Positions 34,078 to 42,297 of a stretch of DNA of 64,000 nt are shown one piece after another. Source of the DNA: an uncultured Flavobacteriaceae bacterium. GTDB lineage: Bacteria > Bacteroidota > Bacteroidia > Flavobacteriales > Flavobacteriaceae. The stretch lies in contig CAJYAG010000004.1 of the NCBI GenBank assembly GCA_913065125.1, positions 1-64,000 on the forward strand. The letters run 5' to 3'. The notes under the pieces are model-generated. The model was not told the DNA's origin, ran no database searches, and saw only the letters and a program-made list of their open reading frames with translations. Position numbers and translations under genes: made by a program. Positions within the stretch are counted from its first letter, which is position 1; each line of letters opens with the position of its first letter.

Positions 34078-34661
34078 TGAAAGCAATTACTAAAAATATA
34101 TGCAAACTAGTTTTATTACTATTGATAACAAGCCTAAATGCTCAAGAGACTATTGATGCAGAGAACCCTAACAATTTTGTAACTGGTGGGGGTCAAGAAT
34201 CACAAAGTTTTACCTTATATATTCTCCCGGTTTCAATTGTTGATATTGAGGGTTTTACAGGGTTTAATTCTGGCATAAATGATGGTGTATTAGAAGCAGG
34301 ATTGCCAGTTTCTGGCGGTACATCAGATTTATCTAACATTTGGTTAAACTATACGTTTAGAGGAGAAAATGGAGTTGGCGCAGAAATATTTGTATCTACA
34401 AATATGCCAGTTCCTAATGGAGTAAGAATAGAGGTTCAAATCGATAGAAGTGATTATGGAAATGCGGGAGATTTTGATAAAACTGCTGAAAAGAAAAAAA
34501 TAAGATTAAGTGAATCTGAAAGTAGAATAGTAAAGGATTTTGGGAATGGTTATACAGGTGACGGACAGGGAAATGGTTATCACGTTATTTATACCATTAG
34601 CAACCCAAATGGAGTTTCATTTCCAGCTGGTTTTGAAATCATATATAGAATAGGTAATTAA
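34077..34661 (+). CDS. Secreted minor subunit-like protein
   Basis: This 194 aa protein has a signal peptide (cleavage after SLNA, about residue 21). IWLNYT and YTGDGQGNGYHVIYTISNPNG match motifs of the 209 aa subunits, and it ends in a strand (FEIIYRIGN). It is translationally coupled to the usher-like gene through TAATG. I infer a minor or anchoring subunit of the same fibre. Confidence 0.6.
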   Translation: MKAITKNICKLVLLLLITSLNAQETIDAENPNNFVTGGGQESQSFTLYILPVSIVDIEGFTGFNSGINDGVLEAGLPVSGGTSDLSNIWLNYTFRGENGVGAEIFVSTNMPVPNGVRIEVQIDRSDYGNAGDFDKTAEKKKIRLSESESRIVKDFGNGYTGDGQGNGYHVIYTISNPNGVSFPAGFEIIYRIGN

Positions 34662-34674
34662 TAAAACAAACATT

Positions 34675-35283
34675 ATGAAAAAAACAATATACATATGCAT
34701 CTTTTTGTTGAGTACAAACTTAACATATGCGCAATTAGAAACAGCAGCTTTACCTGGAACATTAAATGTTTCTGGAACTCCAAATGTTTCGCAAACAATA
34801 AATGACTTAGTTTCAGAGGCAGGCGAAGATGATAAACTTACAGGTATAGAAACAGAATTTGATATTAGTTTAATTGGTTTTGTCTTAGACGAATCAACTA
34901 GGTTAGGAGTCACAATTCCATCAGACCAAAACTGTTCTGAAAATGTGTTTAGATATGCTGTTTATATGCATACAACAAATGCGCCACAAGATGTAGAGAT
35001 ACAAGCTAGAACAATGGAAAATAGTGGAGAAAGATATCCTGAAAATGCAGTATACGACGATTTATTGATTAGGCCATTGGGTGATAGGAGTTTGTCAGTT
35101 GAAAATGGAGGTAATTATATTACCATTCCAAACGATGGAAAGGCAGCAATTAAAGTTTTTGAGTTTATAGGATGTAGAGAGAACATTCCAATTCAATTTA
35201 AGATCAAACCAAGTACAAAAGCAGATGCTGGTACTTATAATAATATGCGCATTTTTTATACGGTAGTTGGAACCACTTTTTAA
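34675..35283 (+). CDS. Secreted protein, possible tip subunit
   Basis: This 202 aa protein has a signal peptide (cleavage after LTYA, about residue 19). The mature part has two cysteines (SDQNCSEN and FIGCREN) that could form a disulphide, unlike the Cys-free major subunits. It ends in NNMRIFYTVVGTTF, again a terminal beta-strand. It is the last gene of the operon, 13 bp after the previous one. I do not recognise the family. Position and size suggest a tip adhesin or terminating subunit, which is inference. Confidence 0.55.
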   Translation: MKKTIYICIFLLSTNLTYAQLETAALPGTLNVSGTPNVSQTINDLVSEAGEDDKLTGIETEFDISLIGFVLDESTRLGVTIPSDQNCSENVFRYAVYMHTTNAPQDVEIQARTMENSGERYPENAVYDDLLIRPLGDRSLSVENGGNYITIPNDGKAAIKVFEFIGCRENIPIQFKIKPSTKADAGTYNNMRIFYTVVGTTF

Positions 35284-35286
35284 GAC

Positions 35287-35334
35287 TTATTCTTTGTGTT
35301 TTTTTAGAACATAAATAGCACAAAGAATAATTTT
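35287..35334. terminator. Convergent terminator
   Basis: TTATTCTTTGTG and CACAAAGAATAA form a perfect 12 bp stem flanked by T-rich and A-rich stretches. It lies between the fibre operon (+) and the GH63 operon (-). Confidence 0.75.
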
Positions 35335-35376
35335 ACAAGACAAACGAGCATTTTATCTATTACTTGAATTGGGTAC

Positions 35377-37356
35377 TTATCCTTTTTGTAATAACATCAT
35401 TATATGTGCGGCACTCCAACTAAAATTTTGTGCATTCAACCCTTTTCCTGTCAATGGATGATAATTTTCTCTAATTGATTTTCCTTTACCTAAAACTCCT
35501 TCAGCGCCTTTTAAAAGCTGAATTGTAGCTTTATCTGCATCTTGGTTGAAACCATAATTCCGTAAGCTTTTAACACCAAAATACGCTTGATCCAACCAAT
35601 TTGGACCTCGCCAATATCCTTTTAATGGATTGAATTTTTTATGATCTGCGCTCATGGTTTGAAACGGTACTTTGGTATAGAACTTCTTTGGATTCATCAT
35701 TTTTTGTTTCACCGCTTCTGCTTGTTTTTGTGTTGCTGCATTTGCCCAAAGTGCTGTCCAACCTTCGCTTCCTTCTCCCTTTATAAAGGCTTTTCCATCT
35801 AAAGTGGTGTCGTAAAACCAGCCATTATTTATATCGTAAAATTGTGTCTGAATTTTAGTTTTTAATGCTTCAGCTTCATTGGTGAATCTTTGTGCATCTT
35901 CATTTTTTTGTATAACCGCAGCTAATTGTGCTAAGTAGATTTTCTCTGCGTACAAATATGCATTCAAATCTACAGATTCTTGATCCATTGAATACGCACC
36001 TTCACCGTTTTTTACAATTTTCGAATTGTCAAAACGAATGGCGTTGTCCATCCCGCTCTCCCATTTTGCTGCAATTAAACTTCCGTCAGTAGAACCGTAT
36101 TCACACAACCCATCTTTGTCGTGATCTCTTTTGTTGTACCACCATTCGTGATACAATTTTAACTTTGGATACATGTATTTTACAAAGGCTACATCCTTGT
36201 CTTTTTCGTAAATTTCAGCAACTGCCCAAACTGAAAGTGGCGGTTTTGTATCTCTATAATTATGCTGTTCAATTGAAGTATCTCTATAGACACAATCGGC
36301 AACAAATCCATCTTCGTTTTGAAACTCGAACATTAGTTTCATTTGTTTTTTTGCTAATTGGGTACTGTAAAAAGAAAGTCCAACTGCATGTTTCCAAGAA
36401 TCCCAAGACCAAAAGCCGTTAAACCATTTGTAATGATAACTCGGAAATAAACCTTCATGTTTTATTTCTCCGGCAGGAATTCTCCAATTATTTTGCAACG
36501 TTAAATGTGCTTTTGCCAATACTTCGGCATATATGACTTCTGAGAATTGTGGTTTTCTATTTTCAATTAGAGATTTTAGTTGGGTGTTTTTTTCTGTTTT
36601 TCGTGCATTTAAAACTGTTTTAAAGTTGGTTTTTTGAATTGCTTTTAATTCATCATTCCAAGAATATTCTTTGAAAATAAAAGTTTGAGAAATGGTCAAT
36701 TCTTTTACTTCATTTGGTTTTAATTCAATGCTGATTTTATCAGAAACATAAGTGCTATCAGTAGATTTTATATTGATCTCTTTTGGTAAAATAAGATGAC
36801 CTATAGCGTCTGTTTTTGTTGAATTAATAATAAGCTGATTGTTGTTTGATGAAAATTGCAATCCATCAGCTAATATTTTTTCGTTTTTAAAATGATATTG
36901 TAGTTGTTGATTTGATTTACTGATATTCTTTATGGTCAATTTTATCATTGCTGTATGTCCAGAAGCAAAGACCAATTCTTGTTTCAATTCTAATTTATCA
37001 GAAGTAAAAGTTTGCTCTAAATAACTATTAAAACTTGATGTTGTGTGTGAAGTCCATGAGTTATTTTCAATCACTAAATTCGTTAAAGAAGCGCTGCTCC
37101 AAATTCCATTTTGCTGCGTCATTAAAAACGGACCAGAAAACCCTGAAATTTTACTTTCTAGATTCGGAAAACTATAGGCAAACCAAGCACCTTGATCTGA
37201 AAACATCAATCCAGATTTGTCAAATTTATCCGTTGGAGTTATTTGATAATTTAAAGCATTTTTACTGAATTTTAAATAGTCTTTTGGCTCTTCTTTTGTA
37301 CAGTTAAAAAAGAGAAGGATCGTAAAAAGATAAATTAGTTTCTTCAATGTATTCAT
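35377..37356 (-). CDS. GH63-type alpha-glucosidase lipoprotein
   Basis: This 659 aa protein starts at the ATG at 37356, which gives lipobox LLFFNC; an in-frame start 15 bp earlier is less likely. The C-terminal (alpha/alpha)6-type domain has GFWSWDSWKHAVG, KWESGMDNA (likely catalytic acid) and ENYHPLTGKG (likely base region), then NFSWSAAH. These are hallmarks of GH63/trehalase-like clan members such as E. coli YgjK. It is the third gene of an operon whose first two genes degrade trans-3-hydroxyproline, pointing to collagen. It may remove glucose from Glc-alpha-1,2-Gal-hydroxylysine. That substrate is inference. Confidence 0.8.
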   Translation of the reverse strand: MNTLKKLIYLFTILLFFNCTKEEPKDYLKFSKNALNYQITPTDKFDKSGLMFSDQGAWFAYSFPNLESKISGFSGPFLMTQQNGIWSSASLTNLVIENNSWTSHTTSSFNSYLEQTFTSDKLELKQELVFASGHTAMIKLTIKNISKSNQQLQYHFKNEKILADGLQFSSNNNQLIINSTKTDAIGHLILPKEINIKSTDSTYVSDKISIELKPNEVKELTISQTFIFKEYSWNDELKAIQKTNFKTVLNARKTEKNTQLKSLIENRKPQFSEVIYAEVLAKAHLTLQNNWRIPAGEIKHEGLFPSYHYKWFNGFWSWDSWKHAVGLSFYSTQLAKKQMKLMFEFQNEDGFVADCVYRDTSIEQHNYRDTKPPLSVWAVAEIYEKDKDVAFVKYMYPKLKLYHEWWYNKRDHDKDGLCEYGSTDGSLIAAKWESGMDNAIRFDNSKIVKNGEGAYSMDQESVDLNAYLYAEKIYLAQLAAVIQKNEDAQRFTNEAEALKTKIQTQFYDINNGWFYDTTLDGKAFIKGEGSEGWTALWANAATQKQAEAVKQKMMNPKKFYTKVPFQTMSADHKKFNPLKGYWRGPNWLDQAYFGVKSLRNYGFNQDADKATIQLLKGAEGVLGKGKSIRENYHPLTGKGLNAQNFSWSAAHIMMLLQKG

Positions 37357-37372
37357 TTTAATAGGTATCATA

Positions 37373-38440
37373 TTATCTCAAAATAAATCCGTTTTTCATC
37401 GGATCTTTTGGGTCAATCACAAAAGTGTGCATTCCAGTAACATGAGCTGTTCCTTCAACTTGCGGAATTACAGCTGTAAACGGACCGTAATTTTCTTCAG
37501 AAATTACAGAACCTTTAAAAACAGAATCTGTAATACTTTCAATAGTCATGGTTTCTCCAAAATCAATTTCTTTTCTCGCTTTATGAATTGCCATTCTTCC
37601 AGAAACTCCAGATCCAGTCGGACAACGATCTACTTCGCCTTCTGCGAAAATGCACACATTTCTACTGTCGTTTCCAGGAGCTTGTTTGTTGTTGTCTATA
37701 AAAATGGTTCCGTATAAAAAACTTAAATCGTTTTCAAAAGGATGTACAATTTCTTTATCAGCTTTCATCACAGCATTTTTAATTTTCATTCCGTTTGCAA
37801 TTAAAGCACGATAAGAAGCTGAGCTTAAATCGAAGCTGAAATTATTTTTAGCCATATCAACATAAGCATAAAAAGCACCGCCATAAGCCAAATCATAGGT
37901 TACATTTCCTAAACCTTCTACTTTTACAGTTCTGTCTAACCCAACAACAAAACTGGGCACACAGTGAAAACGAACTCCTATTACTTGACTATTTTTTACT
38001 GTTGTAAAAGATGTAATTCGGCCACACGGCGCATCAATTTTAAGAATATTTTCTCCTTCTTTCACTTTAATCCAATTCATTTTAACGGCCAACGTAGAAA
38101 TTGCAATAATTGCATGTCCGCACATGGTTGAATACCCTTCATTATGCAAAAAGATGATTCCGAAATCTCCGTCTTCATCGTTTGGCGGAACCAAAATACA
38201 ACCATACATATCTGCATGTCCACGAGGTTCAAATAACAAAGCAGTTCTTAAATCATCATAATTTTCTTTACAAAAACGTCTGTATTCTAAAACAGAATTT
38301 CCTTTTAATTCCGGAAATCCATCAACAATAACTCGCAACGGTTCGCCGCCAGTGTGCATGTCAATAGTTTTGATTTGCAACCAATTTCTGTGAGGTTTAA
38401 ATTCGTTTTTTGAAAGAATATTTTGATAGGTTTTACTCAT
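37373..38440 (-). CDS. trans-3-hydroxy-L-proline dehydratase
   Basis: This 355 aa proline-racemase-family member keeps the first catalytic Cys (C107, TMCGHAIIAI) but has Thr275 at the second site (DRCPTGSGVSGR). This is the Cys/Thr signature of trans-3-hydroxyproline dehydratases, not of epimerases. The product, pyrroline-2-carboxylate, is the substrate of the reductase whose gene overlaps by 8 bp upstream. The epimerase paralogue at 9095-10105 has Cys/Cys, so the two enzymes cover different hydroxyproline isomers. Confidence 0.88.
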   Translation of the reverse strand: MSKTYQNILSKNEFKPHRNWLQIKTIDMHTGGEPLRVIVDGFPELKGNSVLEYRRFCKENYDDLRTALLFEPRGHADMYGCILVPPNDEDGDFGIIFLHNEGYSTMCGHAIIAISTLAVKMNWIKVKEGENILKIDAPCGRITSFTTVKNSQVIGVRFHCVPSFVVGLDRTVKVEGLGNVTYDLAYGGAFYAYVDMAKNNFSFDLSSASYRALIANGMKIKNAVMKADKEIVHPFENDLSFLYGTIFIDNNKQAPGNDSRNVCIFAEGEVDRCPTGSGVSGRMAIHKARKEIDFGETMTIESITDSVFKGSVISEENYGPFTAVIPQVEGTAHVTGMHTFVIDPKDPMKNGFILR

Positions 38441-39392
38441 TTGTAAATTTCTTGTAATAATAATTTGCAGCCGCCAAATCTTCTAAAGCATGACCAACAG
38501 ATTTAAAAAGCGTGATTTCATCATCAGAATTTCTTCCTTTTTTTTGATTAGAACACAATTGAAATAAATCGGCCTTGATGTCTTTTACTGATAAAGTTCC
38601 GTTTTGCAACGGAATTACAATATCGCCACTTTCTTTTAATCCACCTTGAAAAGTATCAATAAAAACAGCAGATTTTGTAATTGCTTCGTCATCGGCTTCT
38701 CGCATGTCTTTTTTATAGGCGCCCACTAAATCGATATGCTGCCCAGCTTTTAAATAGTTGCCTAAAATTAACGGGTTTTTTGATAATGTTGCAGAAGAAA
38801 TAATATCAACTTCACTTATTTTTTCTTCAATTGATTTTATAGGGGTAATCGTAAAATTTTCATTTTCCAATGCTTTACAAATCGCAGTTGCTTTGTCGAA
38901 ATTTCGTCCCCAAACAAACACTTTTTTTATAGGGCGAACTGCGGCGTGTGCAAGAATTAAATTTTTAGATAAAGCGCCAGTTCCAATCATTAATAATGAA
39001 CTAGAATTTTCTCTCGATAAGTAAGAAGATGCCAATGCAGAAGCTGCTGCAGTTCTTTTTACTGTTAAGCTTTTTGCTTCTAAAATTGCTTTTATAGAGC
39101 CTTTTATGGCATCAAAATAAATATAAGTTCCTTGTATTGATGGTAAACTAAACTGTCCATTTTCTGGACTTACCGTTACAATTTTTACGCCTGCATTTTT
39201 ACTTGGGTTCCAAGCTGGCATCAGCAATAAAGTAGAATCAGAATTGACTTCCGGATTCGGAAAATCGTGATGATGACGCATCGGAACAATCACTTCATCC
39301 TTAGAAAAATTGATTTTAATTTCAGAAATTAACTCCAAAAAAGCGGTGTTTTTTTCTATGAATTCATTACTTATTTGCTTGATTTTATCCAT
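38433..39392 (-). CDS. Ornithine cyclodeaminase-family pyrroline-2-carboxylate reductase
   Basis: This 319 aa OCD/mu-crystallin-family protein has a Rossmann motif at about 137-143 (IGTGALSKN) and the family segment SSATLSKNPLI. Members in hydroxyproline clusters reduce pyrroline-2-carboxylate to L-proline with NAD(P)H. The overlap with the trans-3-hydroxyproline dehydratase gene makes that assignment strong. True ornithine cyclodeaminase activity is less likely. It is the first gene of the operon ending with the GH63 enzyme. Confidence 0.88.
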   Translation of the reverse strand: MDKIKQISNEFIEKNTAFLELISEIKINFSKDEVIVPMRHHHDFPNPEVNSDSTLLLMPAWNPSKNAGVKIVTVSPENGQFSLPSIQGTYIYFDAIKGSIKAILEAKSLTVKRTAAASALASSYLSRENSSSLLMIGTGALSKNLILAHAAVRPIKKVFVWGRNFDKATAICKALENENFTITPIKSIEEKISEVDIISSATLSKNPLILGNYLKAGQHIDLVGAYKKDMREADDEAITKSAVFIDTFQGGLKESGDIVIPLQNGTLSVKDIKADLFQLCSNQKKGRNSDDEITLFKSVGHALEDLAAANYYYKKFTNE

Positions 39393-39530
39393 AGGTTAAA
39401 AATAAGGAAATCCTAAGATATTATAGCATACTAACTTGCTTTATCATAATATAAGCGAATACTTGGTTAATATTGTATTAGCTATTGTTTTGTTTCCTCT
39501 TCAATAACAATCTGTGAAAAGTTTTATTTG

Positions 39531-39538
39531 TAGCTTTG
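39531..39538 (+). promoter_or_regulatory. -7 element of the adenine deaminase gene
   Basis: TAGCTTTG matches TAnnTTTG and lies 19 bp before the ATG at 39558. Confidence 0.5.
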
Positions 39539-39557
39539 TAGGTGTTAAAATGAATTT

Positions 39558-41180
39558 ATGATTGTACAAGGAAATATAGTTGACATCCAAAATAAACGGA
39601 TTTTTAAAGGTGAAGTAACTGTTGAAAACGGAAAAATTGTTGCTCTTAAAGAAGCGAATCATTCTGTAGAAAATTTCATTCTTCCAGGTTTTGTAGATGC
39701 ACACATTCATATTGAAAGCTCGATGTTGGTTCCGTCTGAATTTGCGAAAATTGCAGTGGTTCACGGAACGGTTGCAACGGTTTCTGATCCGCACGAAATA
39801 GCAAATGTGTTGGGCGTAAAAGGCGTTGAATTTATGATTGAAAACGGTAAAAAAGTTCCGTTGAAATTCAATTTTGGAGCACCATCTTGTGTGCCTGCAA
39901 CTTCTTTTGAGAGTGCCGGAGCAATTATTGATTCTGAAGATATTAAATTGATGATGGAAAATCCGGATATTAAATATTTGGCAGAAATGATGAATTATCC
40001 AGGCGTTTTGTTTGATGATAAAGAAGTGTTAGCTAAAATTCAACATGCAAAAAAGAACAACAAACCCATTGATGGACACGCGCCAGGTTTAAGAGGAAAA
40101 GATGTTTCTAAATATATTGCTGCAGGAATTTCTACAGATCACGAATGTTTTACGTTTGATGAAGCGCAAGAAAAGTTGCAAAAAGGAATGAAAGTCATTA
40201 TCCGAGAAGGAAGTGCAGCCAAAAACTTTGAAGCCTTGATAGATTTATTGCCAGAACATTATCAAAACATGCTTTTTTGTTCTGATGATAAACATCCAGA
40301 TGATTTGTTAGTTGGTCATATCAATCAATTGTGTGAACGTGCAATTGCAAAAGGAATGGATGTTTTTAAAGTATTGCAAGTGGCTTGTGTAAATCCGGTG
40401 AAACATTATAGTTTGGATGTCGGTTTGTTGCGAAAAGATGATGACGCAGATTTTATTGTTGTTGAAAATTTAGAAAAATTCAAGGTGATAGAAACGTATA
40501 TAAATGGCGAATTGGTTGCTAAAAATGGACAATCATTTGTGAAATCTGTAAATTTTGAAGTGTTGAATAATTTTAATACAGATTTTAAAAATGTTTCTGA
40601 TTTTGAGTTTCAATCATCCGCAAAAAAAATTCGTGTTATTGAAGCCTTGGATGGTGAATTGGTAACCAACGAAATTGAAGCAAATTCTTTAATTGTTGAT
40701 GGAAATTTAGTTTCGAATATTGAGAATGACGTTTTAAAAATGACAGTTGTAAATCGGTACAAAAACGATAAACCTTCTATTGCTTTTATCAAAAACTTCG
40801 GAATTAAAGAAGGCGCCATTGCAAGTTCGGTTGGGCACGATTCTCACAACATTATTGCAGTTGGAGTTTCGGACGAAGCAATTTGTAAAGCAGTAAATTT
40901 AATTATCAAAAATAAAGGCGGAATTTGTGCTGTAACTTCATCCGAAGAAAAAGTTGTTCCGTTGCCAGTTGCAGGAATTATGTCTGATAAATCAGCAGAA
41001 GAAATCGGAAAAAATTATGCAGCATTAGATACAATGGCAAAGCAAATGGGAAGCAAGTTACGTGCGCCTTATATGAGTTTGTCTTTTATGGCGTTGTTGG
41101 TGATCCCGGCTTTAAAATTAAGTGATAAAGGGTTGTTTAATGGAAATTCTTTTGAGTTTACTTCTTTAGAAATTGATTAA
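39558..41180 (+). CDS. ade: Adenine deaminase
   Basis: This 540 aa amidohydrolase-superfamily enzyme deaminates adenine to hypoxanthine in purine salvage. The metal motif HIHIESSM follows the strand [24 protein letters not shown] and [10 protein letters not shown] carry further ligands, and the C-terminal domain ([12 protein letters not shown]) is typical of the Ade family. It is transcribed alone, divergently from the trans-3-hydroxyproline operon, with a short leader. Confidence 0.92.
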   Translation: MIVQGNIVDIQNKRIFKGEVTVENGKIVALKEANHSVENFILPGFVDAHIHIESSMLVPSEFAKIAVVHGTVATVSDPHEIANVLGVKGVEFMIENGKKVPLKFNFGAPSCVPATSFESAGAIIDSEDIKLMMENPDIKYLAEMMNYPGVLFDDKEVLAKIQHAKKNNKPIDGHAPGLRGKDVSKYIAAGISTDHECFTFDEAQEKLQKGMKVIIREGSAAKNFEALIDLLPEHYQNMLFCSDDKHPDDLLVGHINQLCERAIAKGMDVFKVLQVACVNPVKHYSLDVGLLRKDDDADFIVVENLEKFKVIETYINGELVAKNGQSFVKSVNFEVLNNFNTDFKNVSDFEFQSSAKKIRVIEALDGELVTNEIEANSLIVDGNLVSNIENDVLKMTVVNRYKNDKPSIAFIKNFGIKEGAIASSVGHDSHNIIAVGVSDEAICKAVNLIIKNKGGICAVTSSEEKVVPLPVAGIMSDKSAEEIGKNYAALDTMAKQMGSKLRAPYMSLSFMALLVIPALKLSDKGLFNGNSFEFTSLEID

Positions 41181-41451
41181 ATTTAAACTATTTTCCTACA
41201 AGGTTTTTGAAACCTTGCAGGACTCTTGACTTTAAAGGAAAGGCAATTAGTTTATTAATTTATTAAAAAAGTAACTAAACAATATTAGCCCTGATTGAAG
41301 CGGCATCCTTTTTTACTGTCAGTTCGAGTGCCACACTTTTTGTATGGTGTATCGAGAACAGAAGTGAAAAAGATATAGCGGAAAGCAGGAAATAGCTTCT
41401 AAAAAGTATGATTTAAATAGTACATTTGCCAACATCAACAAAAATACAATT
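41181..41451. repeat. Intergenic region with repeat-like palindromes and a promoter
   Basis: This gap holds an inverted repeat near 41197-41222 (CTACAAGGTT / AACCTTGCAG) and a degenerate TTCGAG/TATCGAGAACAG element near 41320-41365. Both have the look of dispersed Flavobacteriaceae intergenic repeats. TACATTTG at 41421-41428 is a good -7 element for the phnA-type gene. No small gene is visible. Confidence 0.5.
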
Positions 41452-42048
41452 ATGAGTTTACAACAAGATTTAGAAAACAGAAGTGGAAATCAATGCGAAT
41501 TATGTGCATCAACGAATAACTTGTCAATTTATGAAGTAAAGCCAACAATCACTGGTGGAGGTGGAGTTGACGGAAGTTTGTTGGCTTGTGAAACTTGTGT
41601 TGATCAAATTGAAAACCCAGAAAACACAGATGCAAACCATTGGCGTTGTTTAAACGATTCTATGTGGTCTGAGCACAGAGCTGTAAAAGTTGTTGCTTGG
41701 AGACTGTTGTCGCGTTTAAGAAAAGAAGGTTGGCAGCAAGATTTACTTGATATGATGTATTTAGAAGATGATGATTTACGTTTTGCAAAAGAATCTGGAG
41801 ATCATTTAGATGAAAGCGAAAAAATTATTCACAGAGATGCAAACGGTGCCATTTTAGAAGCCGGAGATTCTGTGGTGTTGATAAAAGATTTAAAAGTAAA
41901 AGGTTCTAGCATGGTTGCCAAACAAGGAACCGCAGTTCGTAGAATTTCTTTAGATCACGAAAATGCGAAATATATTGAAGGTAAAGTTGGCCCAACTCAG
42001 ATTGTAATCATTACAGATTACGTAAAGAAAATGTCAGAGAAAGAGTAG
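41452..42048 (+). CDS. PhnA domain-containing protein
   Basis: This 198 aa protein has an N-terminal zinc ribbon (CELC and CETC pairs, about residues 15-50), an Asn/Trp-rich middle and a C-terminal PhnA (YjdM) SH3-like domain with the hallmark AGDSVVLIKDLKVKGSS. Despite the name, the family is not an established phosphonate hydrolase and its role is uncertain. It is a single-gene unit with its own -7 element at 41421. Confidence 0.9.
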   Translation: MSLQQDLENRSGNQCELCASTNNLSIYEVKPTITGGGGVDGSLLACETCVDQIENPENTDANHWRCLNDSMWSEHRAVKVVAWRLLSRLRKEGWQQDLLDMMYLEDDDLRFAKESGDHLDESEKIIHRDANGAILEAGDSVVLIKDLKVKGSSMVAKQGTAVRRISLDHENAKYIEGKVGPTQIVIITDYVKKMSEKE

Positions 42049-42297
42049 ATCTAGCTGTTGTCAGTTAGAGAGAATTTTTGAGGAACGAAAAAATGTGTAT
42101 CGAGAACTCATTGAAAGCTTCTCGATACACCTTTCTCTTAAAGTCAAAACCACTCGAAGTGACATTCGTATATTATTTGAACAATAATTTTTAGAAAAAT
42201 GTTACTTAAAAGCGGCTCATTTACGCTGAACTTGTTTCAGTGTTTGAGCGACTCAATTTAATTCATTTGATTAGAATAAGCTTTTTCGAAATTTTGA
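42049..42297. repeat. Intergenic repeats between phnA-type and blaR-type genes
   Basis: A 12 bp perfect stem, GTGTATCGAGAA (42095-42106) with TTCTCGATACAC (42119-42130), is followed by a CTGAACTTGTTTCAG palindrome at 42221-42235. Both are dispersed-repeat types seen elsewhere in the window. The first may end transcription from the phnA-type gene, but no long T-run follows. Confidence 0.6.

Noticed and set aside
37373..38440. A second 4-hydroxyproline epimerase
   Set aside because: The second catalytic Cys is Thr275, and the adjacent overlapping gene is a pyrroline-2-carboxylate reductase, so dehydratase fits better.
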